Assembly (NCBI GenBank): GCA_035236585.1
Contig: CP141128.1
Span: 29,231,618 to 29,295,617, forward strand
Reading direction: 5' to 3'
Length of the DNA stretch: 64,000 nt
Source of the DNA: Warburgia ugandensis
Taxonomy: Eukaryota > Streptophyta > Magnoliopsida > Canellales > Canellaceae
Shown: positions 50,434 to 60,500 of the stretch, one piece after another
How positions within the stretch are numbered: the first letter of the stretch is position 1
How the letters are laid out: every line of letters starts with the position of its first letter
Notes under the pieces: generated by a model
Told to the model about the DNA's origin: nothing
Database searches by the model: none
The model's input: only the letters and a program-made list of their open reading frames with translations
Program-made: the position numbers and the translations under genes

Positions 50434-51992
50434 CTAGAGATTTTGAGTTTTCTTGAGTTAAAAAAAAAAAAAAATTGAAAATTTTTGAATAAAGAAAAAG
50501 ATTTTAAAGAAGAGTTCCCTTACTATGATGAGAACTAGACGTTCAGGATTTAGTAAATATACTGTTTTCACCTCTCAATGGGAATGCATATGATTAGTTT
50601 TGCATACCATTCATGTGTTGAAGCATTTTATGAAAGTTAATTCTTGAAAACCATTTACACATAGCACATAATCAAGACTAATATAGAGGTATGACTTAGA
50701 GACCCTAAGGAATATCAGTGGAGAAGTGAGAGTTTGAGACTATCTTCTTTTAGAGAGTTATAAGTAATTCCCTGAATTCTTTAGTGTACATACATTAGTG
50801 TGATCATGTTATCATTGTTTTGGTTCAACATCAAGAATAAATAGGAGTAATAGCTTTAATTCTAGAAATTTATTGAATTTGATAGGCTTTAGGAAACCTA
50901 GGAAATGATATGGCCCATCCTTGCTCAACCCAAAGACATAAAGCCACCCAATATAGTATACCACTAGTTAGCCTTTTGAGCCTATTATTAAGCCTCTTCT
51001 TTCTTAACCCCATACACCTTAACCCAGAATAACCCATTAAAATAAATAACTACTACCTATCTTCAAAATGAGTAGAGTAGAAAAAGTTCAAAAATAGGAC
51101 AAAAAGTCAAGAAGTGAGAAAAAATTACCTATCTTTCTTTCCAAGAAAGAGAGAGAGAGAGAGAGAGAGAAAAGAAAAAGAAAGACCAAAATTTGAAAAA
51201 GAAATTCACTTCAAGTACAAACTAAATAGAAAATTTGTCCTAGCATATATTCATTGAAGACATCTACTCAATTTTGAACCTTTGAAATCTTTATACCTTT
51301 CTTTTCTAAACCTGTCCTAAGCCTACATTTCATCCTAGTTAAAGACCTATTGATCTTAGGTAGACATAGCCTTAAAGAGGAGATAATAAGAAAGAATTAA
51401 GGTAAAAGACCCCAATATTCTTGGTGTTAGCATCCACTCTTAGGGATCACTTTCCTTTGTCCCATAAGCATTTAAAATAATTATGTGAACCATTAGCTTG
51501 TTGGATTCGGTCGCATAATGAGAGAAATATGCTTAATCCCTTATCTGAGAGTTTTATTTCTGATCGTGTACCTATGAGGATTTAAGGTCAAGACATATTT
51601 CCAATGGAATGTAAGCATATCCAATTAGAAGTCAAGATTTATGTGGATATACACACACATATGCACTCTGAGAAATAGCTCAAATAAGATGTCTTTAATA
51701 TGTGTATGGTGCGTAAAATTGTCAAATCCTCTTCATTAAGTTGTGAAAAACTAGTCAATTTGCTAACGAATGATGATTCTCTGAGATAAAATAGGGGACT
51801 TGACTTTATTGAATTTTGTGGGTATATTCACTACAAACCCTCACGAGGCCTAACTCATCCATTACAGGTAACCTAGCTATTCAAGGGCTTGTTGTATGTG
51901 CTAAATGCAATCGTGAGTACTTACGAAAGTGGCACTTTGTACTAGTTTTGTATAAAATAGTTGTCTGCATGTTTTGCTCAGGACTAGCAAAA
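50434..51992 (+). other. 3-prime noncoding region of element E
   Basis: About 1.55 kb without a recognisable gene; no envelope-like frame. It contains a run of A at about 50460-50475, a GA microsatellite at 51146-51171, and near the end GCTCAGGACTAGCAAAATGA, the family-typical approach to the purine tract. It resembles the corresponding interval of B (28094-29650) on the opposite strand. Confidence 0.65.
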
Positions 51993-52008
51993 TGATGGTT
52001 GTGGGGTG
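51993..52008 (+). other. Polypurine tract of element E
   Basis: TGATGGTTGTGGGGTG immediately before the 3-prime LTR start TGTTAAC. This is the expected place for plus-strand priming; the tract is G-rich rather than purely purine. Confidence 0.6.
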
Positions 52009-53859
52009 TGTTAACTATTTAATTTTGGCTAGAAGACCCTTAGTTTAGCATTCAATTAGATCATCTAACTGTTCAAAATTGCCAAAATTTAGCTTGATTT
52101 TAAATTTAACTCAGATTGACCATCCAAACCTTAATTTTTCAAAATCAATGGTCAGATGATCATTAGAGCTTATTAGATGATTATTGTGTGGTTTGGATGA
52201 TTCTAATTTAGTCTTTTATTTGGCAAATCAACTAAAGGAGGGTTGGATGGCTCAAATCTATGTTCAGCGGTGCAGATCAAGTGAAGATCAATAAAGCAAG
52301 AGTCCTAATTGGAAGAGTGCTAATTTGGGAGAGGAGAAAGTTTCCTAATAGGAATCTACAACTTCAAGGAAAGAGTTTGAGTAAAATAAAGAAGGGAAAA
52401 CTATTATAAAAGGGAGAGGGGTACAAGCCTAAAGGAGAGTTTTTGCTTTTGGTAGTTCTGAATAATTTTCTTCCTAGGCTTCCTTTCCTAAGTGCATTAT
52501 GTATTTTGCTGTTCATTCAATCTATCTATCCTGTTACTTCTCTCAAAACCTCACCATTCTCTCTCCTCTTCTCCTATCTCTCACCAGCCCTCTCTTTGCC
52601 GCACATCTCACACACAACACTCCCCATCTTCTTTTGTTTTTGTTCAACACACCTTCCTTATTTGTCGACATCATCCCAACTCCACCCATCATCATTCTTC
52701 CCAAGCCACAACGAATTGCCGAGCATCCTCTGCACACCTCATAACCCACTAGACCCACCTCTCTTGTTTTTCTCCATTCACTGCATAAATTAGTACACAT
52801 CTCCTTTCATTCTTCCTCTACACGCAGCATCTCACCACTGACCAGGCTCCCCTGCTTTCGTCACCCTTTTCAACCATCACTCAAATCATCTGACTCTGTT
52901 CATTCAAATCCTAGAAAAGGCATCTTTTTATTTCTTCTCTTCAGATGAACCTCCCTACTTTGGCCAGCAACCCATCTAGTCCGGATGGTACCCAATGATC
53001 TCTCCACTAGCTCTGAAGTTTTCTTCTTCACCGAACGGTCCAGAGACGGAAACCCGAAATGGGTTTTCCACCTTTTCCCCTCCCATCTCCTTCCTCACCT
53101 ACTCTGACATCTTCTTCTTCATCAGGGAGTTCTCTGTAATTTTTTCATTTTAAAATTTTTCCCTAAATTCTAATTTTGCCCTTAGTGAGTAAATAGAAAT
53201 CTAATTTCTGTTCTTTTTCAGTAATTACATCTGTGTCCCTGACTATTCCAGTTCTATTTTATTTGCATTCTACTTATCCAGGAAGAGATTATTCAAGACA
53301 GATCAATTAAGGTCTAATCCAATCAATGGGTTAGCCTTAATCAAACAAAATCTTCAATTCCTCATCTGTTTCTTTTCTGATTTCAAATTAATTTCACAAA
53401 TTCATTTTGAGGACATCCATTAGCATGATTAATGTCTCTGATCTTTAATCTGAACCCAAAAAAGTGATCTAAATTGTCCAATTCCCAAAATTCTTGTTTG
53501 GGCCAGATCTCTTAGAATTTCTGAAATCCACCTAATCCATCTAGTCGATCATCAATTAGGAGTACCAGAAAGATTCTGAAGGAGTTTGATCAAAGCTTAT
53601 GAGTCCAGATATGAAGAAGTTGACAATAACCAATTAGGGAAGTGGAATATTATTCTTTCTTTAGTTAATTTTCTTTCTTCTTGTGTTGAACTTCTATAAT
53701 TAAATTATATCTGAAGTCTAAAATTTTTTCTGTTTATTTTTGTCAATTGAATTAAATTTTACTAACAGCTCCAAAATTTTAAAGTGAGTCCCTATGGGAT
53801 TGACCCATATTTACATAGCTATACTACAATAGCCCGTGCACTTGTAGAAAACATCAATA
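52009..53859 (+). repeat. 3-prime LTR of element E (1.85 kb)
   Basis: Starts TGTTAACTATTTAATT and ends AAAACATCAATA, followed by the GCAAG duplication. About 91% identical to the 5-prime LTR over the first 300 bases (hand count). TATA box at 52404-52411 and the same pyrimidine-rich stretch. Confidence 0.92.
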
Positions 53860-55492
53860 GCAAGCCTCAAAGGAAACTAAGGAAACAAGGTTGGAATTCA
53901 AGGAAACTTAAAAGAGAATTAAATGGCAATGAAAAGCAAAGGGAAAGATTTGATTGAAGTTAAATTCCCTTGGCTGTCACTTTAAGGGAAAAACCATCCT
54001 TGGATCTTGGTATTTAGGCAAAGATAAATAAAGGGTAGCAAAGCAACAACTAGCATGAAAGAAACTAAGATCAAACAAAAGAGAAGCCAGGAAAGGTAAC
54101 CAACCTTTGAAAGGAGAATCAACACCCAATGACTGTGCGTGGAACACTGAGATGCAACACACCCTAGGAAGAAGTAGAGGCCACCCTAAATGTGTGAAAA
54201 ACAAAACAAAAGAGAGAAAAAGGAGAGGTTAGGAAGTGGATGTCTCCTTCCTATAGAGGAGTCCTTTTCCCTAGTGCAAGAAGTGTCCTTAACTTAGGTT
54301 TTTGCTGAACTTTTATAGTTTTTCTCATATTTTCTCTAGGGTTTCATAATAATGTGTAATGGGAATGAAAGCAAGTTATTTTGGATGCTTAAGATGGTAG
54401 GTAAGCTAAGGTTTTTAAATAGGAAACATGGTGACAGGTGGCTACCCTTTTGGAAGTGGAGTAGATGGGAGAAGCCATCTTTTTAGGGAGGGACATCTCT
54501 CCCTTCAAAAATCATGTAATGCCCTTAAAAATAGTAATATGGTTGGTTGGTTGAGGTAGGAATGAGATAGGAGGAAGAAAAGAAGGTGAGAGGAAAGTGA
54601 TGTGTAGGAAAAAGTGAGGAAATAGAGGTGAGATGGAAAATTTTGATTGCATGTAGGAATTCCTAAGAGGTGGGGATTGGTTTGGGGGGTGGGTGGGACT
54701 TTAGCAAGGTGGAAATATCACGGTGCTTCTTGGTGATGAGGTTGAAAGTGATAAAAGGGTGGGAAAATGTAAAAAATAGAAGGGTCTCAGCCTATTAGTT
54801 GACAAGCCAACTTATCCTAATGAATTTTTCCTTAATTCTCTTCAAAATATCCCTTAGAATCTCATAGATAATCCTCTTAATTTTCCTCTAATCTTACCCC
54901 TCCATTTAGCCTAGCTTAGTGGCTTTGATAGCTAACTTTAAGGGATCCATTGGCAGGGCTTCATGGCTGGCTTAGATGACTGTTAGCTTTGCTTCATGGC
55001 TCCATCCTTTGTCTTGAGTGGCTTCAATGGTTTGTCTTAAATTCCTTAACTTGTCACCTTGTTTGTGGATTAAAGTTGGCTAAGGTGACTTACATGGCAT
55101 CCATGCAAAGGTCATAGGAATGCATGGCTTACTTCATGGGTCCACTTTGGCCATTCCTTTGATTTCATCCATTGCTTGCCCTATGTTGATCTTGTCCTTT
55201 GGGTTGATGACTTTTAAGCTTAAACTCAATCTTCTGATCTTGATCTTGGCCATTGGATCATCATCTCTCTTCCTCTAAAAGAAAAATCTAATTAAATCCT
55301 AAAATATTATTAATCACATACTTACCTTGGATTAGCCTCTGGACTTACAAAATATCAAAATTTTGCTTCATTAGGTAAAAAATGTAGGTCTTACAAATTT
55401 TGGTCTAAGAATCCTAATTTTTTCTTATAAGTTGTAACACATGGGTAACTAATTAGGTAGTTTTTATGCAAAATAAAATAATTATCATTATG

Positions 55493-56700
55493 CATAATTG
55501 AACACATGGGTAACTTACTGGTTCATTATATAGCCCAAAAGGCATGTTTTGGTAAGTCAAGGAACTGAAACAGCAAGTGAAGGTAGTCTTCTCTTGATCC
55601 TTCAGTACTGTAGGAATTAGGTTGTAACTACAATACCCATCAAGGACAATAGTACGCTTGACCAGCCACCCTTTCCAGCCTTTGGCCTATGAATGGAAGA
55701 GGAAAGTGATCTTTTCTCATGACCAAGTTTAGTTTCCAATGGTCCATACATTCTCTCCACCTGGTGGTCATGTGAGTGGGGACTAACTCATTGTCCTCAT
55801 TTCAAACTACCTTGACTCCTAATTTCTTAGAGCCAACCTAAACAAAAATGACCTAAGTACTATAAAATGCCTACATCTAATAGCTTTAGCACCTCCAACC
55901 TAACTACCTCCTTCATGTTGGGGTCCAACCTAACTACCTCCTTGATGCATGTGAATGGTTGGGCTAATACCCTTACTGTCCTAGATGGATCAACCAATTG
56001 TTGTCTTATGTTCCCTTAGAAATTAAATAGCTTACCCTCCTATTCTTGATCTAGATTTAAATATGATAATAGGTAGGGTTTTAGAGGGACCTAAGAATGC
56101 ATACTTTAAACTTTATGGCAATGGTTTTAGGTCTAAAGTGGATGTTTTCTCAAGTGGGTTTAGAGTAGTGGTAGGTGGTGTGGGGGGTTCTACCTTAGGT
56201 TTCCATTTTGGAGTGTCCACTTCCACTGTAGCTTCAAGTAGTGGAACATCATCCTCAATAGAATTGATTTGATCCAGTGGATCAGACTCGGGGCATGAAA
56301 GGAAAGTGTCAAGAAGTAGGCTTTCTATGACATTTACAGTAAATGACTCTATAAAGTCCATCTATTGTGCCACATTGAAAATGTTGAACTCAAGTCTCAT
56401 ATTGCAGAAAGATAGTTTTATAATAGCACTCTAACAACTAATGACGGCATTAGATGAGTGACCAAGAACGGTCAGCCCAAGATGATAGGAATTTCATTTT
56501 TTGGATTAGATGCAGGTTGTGTGTCTAATACCAAAAAGTCCACTAGAAAGAGTCCACTGGAAAGGGGAATTTATCTTCCAATATCAAAACATGTTCTACT
56601 ACTCTGGGAATTTTGATAGATCAGTCTTCTAGTTAGAGGCCATAGAGGTAGATTTTAACTTGCCTAAACATAGTTGCTTATAGACCAACTACAGCAGCAA
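55493..56700 (-). pseudogene. pol: RT N-terminal part and protease-linker remnant of element A
   Basis: Resumes element A directly after the TTATG duplication of B. At nucleotide level 55530-55850 matches the RT part of B near 37550-37690 (AGCCCAAAAGGCAT is shared). The minus-strand peptide at 56113-56361 with LLEATVEVDTPKWKPKVEPP corresponds to the linker D-T-S-K-W-G block of B and E. A 30-base direct repeat of CCAACCTAACTACCTCC is present at 55895 and 55925. Broken. Confidence 0.65.
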
Positions 56701-58430
56701 GTTAAAACTTGACCCTAAATTTATGATTGCCTTCTTAAATTTTTGTTTTCTAATAACACATGAGTGGGAGGATTCTAGTGTTGTATAATGGAGCTCACTT
56801 GTCCCATGAGGAAGTTCTTTCTTTTAGTACATTAAGCTTATGCTTTCAATCTCTAAGCATAGGTGGCTTTTGGGACATATGGGATATCAAGAAGGTGTTA
56901 GATGAAGAAGAAGCTAGCTATACATTTTCTTTTTCCTTCTTAGATTGGGTAGGCTTCTCTTTCTCCTTCATTTGTTGGGTTGCCCTAGTCTGATCTGCCT
57001 AGTTATTTACTCATTTTCCACTCCTAAGGGTAATGATTGATTTGGCTTGATCTGACAATGCTAAGCCAATCTCATACTAAGGCTTGGGATTGGGCATTGG
57101 CTGATTAAGATATTTTCCTTTCTCCCTTTCTTGTAATGTAGTAGATAGCTGACTCATTTTGTACACCAACTTTGTAATTGACTACAAGTTGGGTTACAAG
57201 GTTTGTTTTGGAACATTCTGAAACTATATAGGCCCTTGTGTAAATATATTTAGCATATCCTCTAAATTGTTTCCTTTATTGTTGCAAAAAATATTGAGGA
57301 AGCTACTGCAATTGAGGTTATTAGGAAATGATTATTGAGGGGGATTCTTTGATGGGCCTCCTTGGTTCTTATTCATTCATGAAGAAAATTTTGGCTGCCT
57401 AGCCCATCTAAGATTGTAGGTCGTAGAATATGGGTTGTGGTTAGAGTTGTCATATGTATTCATAGAACTTTCCTAATTTGAAAAGAACTCAGGGAAATTA
57501 GAGCCACAAAGACATGAGCTAGTAGGATGTGTATAACTAGAACAAATAGAACAAGCCTTAGACTAAGGCTGCATGGAAGACCAATTGGTCATCATAAATG
57601 CGCTTAACTATAAGGTAAGATCTTCTATCTTTTCCATCTTAGGAGCTAACATATCATTTTTACTATAGATATATGGAGTGACACCATGTCATATAACCTA
57701 CCTTTCTTTTGTGCCTATGAATTTATTTCCATTTGGGTAGGGTAATCCCATTGATGGACATTCTCAACAAATGTCTCAAACAAATTCTTAGCTTTCACAT
57801 TGATTTTTATCATGAAAGCTCTACCACCAGTGGCATCTATCATATGTCAGTTTTGTAGTGTCACTTTTCAAAACCATACTGGGGACATTTCAAAAGCAAG
57901 TTCTTCTAATGTTGCTCTCATTTGTAGAAATGCTCTCCCTCCTTTTGATGGAAATTTATAATTTTGTGCTTGAGGGCATTAATTTTATGGAGTGGGAAAA
58001 ACTTCATTAGGAATTTCCTTAAAAGTTGATCACATGTGGTGATGGACCCTACTTCTAGAGAGTTGAGCCATGGCTTAGCTTTATCCCTAAGAGAAAATAA
58101 GAATAGCATCAACCTAATAGAGTCATTAGAGAAATTTTAGTAAGTAGAAGTAGAATAAAATGTTAAGGAATTCCTTAACATGGTGGTATGGGTCCTGCTT
58201 GTCTAGGCCTTAAAATTTGGTAGTAGTTGAATTACCCATGGCTTTAGCTCAAAACGACCTGCATTAGTCATAGGAAGAGTTGTAGAGGATGGTGACTTGT
58301 ATTGGATTGATGTATAGTAATCCTTCAACAGCTTGGCCTCCACCACTTTGTTGGTCATTTCAATTGCAACAATTTCTTGATTTACTTGGACCTTGATCAA
58401 CCATCCATTCAATCTCTGTATCTAGGGTAC
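56700..58430 (-). pseudogene. gag: gag remnant of element A
   Basis: Minus-strand peptides: SLRDKAKPWLNSLEVGSITT with FFPLHKINALKHKIINFHQK (57918-58112), the capsid block also seen in E; and an N-terminal block with AGRFELKPWVIQLLPNF (58203-58412), matching HFELKAGVIQLLPTF in E. A nucleocapsid-like Cys/His segment is traceable near 57500-57560. Broken. Confidence 0.8.
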
Positions 58431-59160
58431 TTGATCAACATTGAGTGGTCAATAACCATGCATACGCCAACAGATGGTGCAGTTGCTTTATATTTGTATA
58501 CAACAAAAGAGGTTTTTCTTTACCTAATCTCAAAAACTTAATCTAGATAATGCAACCTATATACTATATGATGCAAACAAATAAGGGCACTCAATATTTC
58601 CAACCTTAAACAAACAAGCTAAAATAGTTATTTCTCTTAACTTTCTTTACAAGAGCGTGGCCTTTAGGTTACATCTAACTTAGGTATCTCCTCCTCTCTT
58701 TGAGACTTGCCATACTACTTACTAGTTAGATCCTAATTATAATCAACTACTTCACACCCTCCTTAGTCAGCCATAAGGTGATCTAAGTCATTGGATGTGT
58801 TGGCAGAGATAATCATTTTAAATACGAATGCAGCTGATTAGATAGGGGCCACTATAGTTACAATAGGTCGCCCCCTTTCAAGAGGGTCCTATAAGCTTGA
58901 AATCTTTCGTAGGTCTCTTTTGTGTGATAATTAAAGAGTGGAAGGTTGGAGTGCATCAGATATTGCTTAACCTTGGTGGGCTAATGGATGGTGATTAAAT
59001 CCACTCTTAATCTTATAAGGGTAAGTCCCTTACAAACATTTTAAAGAAATTTCACATAGTTAGATCAACATATAAAGCACCTTAAATCTTGTAAACATGT
59101 TCCACTATGTAAGGAAAGATAGTAAATCCATTGCAAACCCTAGAATGCAACAAGTATAAA
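58430..59160 (-). other. Untranslated leader of element A, with the shared module
   Basis: No gene. The part 58660-59035 matches, on the minus strand, the leader of E at 44880-45265: a TAAGATTAAGAGTGGATTTAATCACC block corresponds to TAAGATCAAGGGTGGATTTC in E, followed by AGAGACCTACG and TAGGACCCTCTTG. This is the most diverged copy of the module, in line with A being oldest. Confidence 0.55.
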
Positions 59161-59756
59161 TGAATGCAACTATATGCTTTTCAAGAAATCTTTCACTAAT
59201 ACTTTCAATTATAAGATTCATGATAGTACAAAACACATTAGATCTACCTTCCATTCCAAGATCTTAAAACCATAAAACCAATCATTGTTCCATACTATGA
59301 ATGTTGTAATTATTAGATTAACAACTTGTCATGCATTAGCAACCAACTAAAAGATTAGTTCATGTGTTTTTATGTTGCAATATTTCATTAAATCTAAACA
59401 TTGTTTTTATACACAGAGAGAAGTTCTACAATGTTCATCTCATACCACTTCCAGCCAAGAGAAATTATTAGCAATTGAAAGTACATATAATCATTTTATA
59501 ACTAATCCAATCAAGTGTCAAGTATCATAGTATAGCAATAAGTTTCTCAAGTTTCATATCTTCAATTCATGCAACTACAAGTAGCTACAACTAGACATAA
59601 ATTTCATGCTTGGAGAACAAGTAAAAATGAGCTAGATTCCAATGCCAATTAAAGACCATATGTCATTGAACAAATAATTTTAGCACTCCATGAAAGAACC
59701 TATAAGGTTTTGCATACATATCATAACTTAAAGTCCAATAGATTTAGACGTCTCCC
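59161..59756. other. Unassigned noncoding DNA
   Basis: AT-rich sequence between the leader of A and a tandem array. I see no gene, no clear primer site and no clear LTR end. It could be the rest of the A leader or the start of another insertion. Confidence 0.4.
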
Positions 59757-60500
59757 TGTAAGAGACTGTACTGAAGTATACTCATTCCATACACCATTAG
59801 CCCATCAATTTCATAATCAAATTTCATCCCATGAGGGTAATTTGATCTCAAAGAATTTTCATGGCATTTAGAGCTCATTCGATAGCCAAATAAAGTGAGA
59901 AGTGGACTGAATTTTCTATAGGGAACTACAATGAACTACTCTCATGTCCTACATCATTAGTCCATCAATTTCACTATCAATTGCCATCCTATGAAGGTAA
60001 TTCATATCCAACATGAGGGGGTATGAAAATGACTTTGGACTATTTTAATGGCATTTGGAGCTCATCCCATAGCCAAATAAGGGGGAGAATTGGGCTAGAT
60101 TTTCTATAGGAAACTACAGTGAACTACACTTATTCCCTACATCATTAGCCCATCAATTTCACCATCAATTGATTTCTCATGAAGGTAATTCATAGCCAAC
60201 ATGTGGGGGTATGAAAATGATCTCAAATTATTTTCATGCCATTTGGAGCTCATCCCATAGCCAAATAAAGGGGAGAATTGGACTGGATTTTCTATGGGAA
60301 ACTGCAGTGAACTACACTTATTCCCTACATCATTAGCCCATCAGTTTCTATCTCATGAAGGTAATTTATAGCCAACATGTTATGTAACTATATAAAAGTA
60401 ATCTCACACAATTTTCATGTCATTTGGAGCTCATTCAATAGCCAAATACAAGGGAGAAATGGACTAGATTTTCTACAGGAAACTATAGTAGCTACATGAC
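59757..60500. repeat. Tandem array, about four copies of about 185 bases
   Basis: A unit containing CATTTGGAGCTCATCCCATA and CATTAGCCCATCAATTTCA repeats; matching points lie at 59861, 60048, 60236 and 60417, spacings 187, 188 and 181. Copies 2 and 3 are the most alike, the outer ones more diverged, and copy 4 has a shortened middle. It probably belongs to the noncoding part of an unrecognised LTR element; no open frame follows the repeat. Confidence 0.85.

Larger units (their letters stand above)
42391..53859 (+). mobile_element. Element E: full-length Athila-like Ty3/gypsy element
   Basis: An 11.5-kb element on the plus strand with LTRs 42391-44258 and 52009-53859 and a perfect target duplication GCAAG (42386-42390, 53860-53864) inside the right LTR of B. 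Internal order: primer site, leader, gag, protease, linker, RT, RNase H, integrase, noncoding 3-prime part. Gag and integrase peptides are Athila-like. The LTRs differ by about 9% over the first 300 bases (hand count), which points to an age of millions of years. It is broken in gag and pol, with roughly ten or more breaks, although the integrase region keeps a long open frame. Confidence 0.92.
25526..55487 (-). mobile_element. Element B: Athila-like Ty3/gypsy element containing F and E
   Basis: Two LTRs in minus orientation, 25526-28093 and 41357-55487 (the latter holding the full element E), with a target duplication TTATG at 25521-25525 and 55488-55492 inside the RT of element A. Read on the minus strand the LTR begins TGATAAGTGTC. 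Internal order is typical: primer site, long leader, gag, protease and linker, RT, RNase H, integrase, noncoding 3-prime part. The solo LTR F interrupts the RNase H to integrase stretch, with a tandem duplication beside it. LTRs look more than 10% diverged by eye. It is broken, with many breaks. Without nested insertions it measures about 13.4 kb, which suits Athila-type elements. Confidence 0.88.
41357..55487 (-). repeat. 5-prime LTR of element B, interrupted by element E
   Basis: Parts 41357-42390 and 53865-55487 together match 25526-28093. The LTR is about 2.66 kb without E and its duplication. The right end ATTATCA is followed by the TTATG duplication. A candidate TATA box (minus CTATAAAAG) lies at 54310-54318. 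Confidence 0.88.
205..59160 (-). mobile_element. Element A: old Athila-like Ty3/gypsy element, split by five or more insertions
   Basis: Pieces of one minus-strand Ty3/gypsy element lie in the expected order, read right to left: leader (about 58430-59160), gag (about 56700-58430), protease to RT linker and RT (55493-56700, 24984-25520), RNase H (22054-22201), integrase (21590-22050 and 15984-16468), then 3-prime noncoding DNA (14585-15860, 205-1280). The gaps are exactly the nested elements D, G, H2 and B, most bounded by matching target duplications, and an H-family LTR lies at the left edge. Lineage is judged from similarity to elements B and E in the gag, integrase and linker peptides. It is broken, with many breaks. 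No LTR of A could be fixed: the left one lies outside the window and the right one was not recognised. Outer limits are approximate. Confidence 0.75.

Noticed and set aside
51146-51171. GA and AT microsatellites (also 14971-14992)
   Set aside because: Plain short simple repeats in noncoding parts of retroelements; listed within the element entries but not interesting in themselves.
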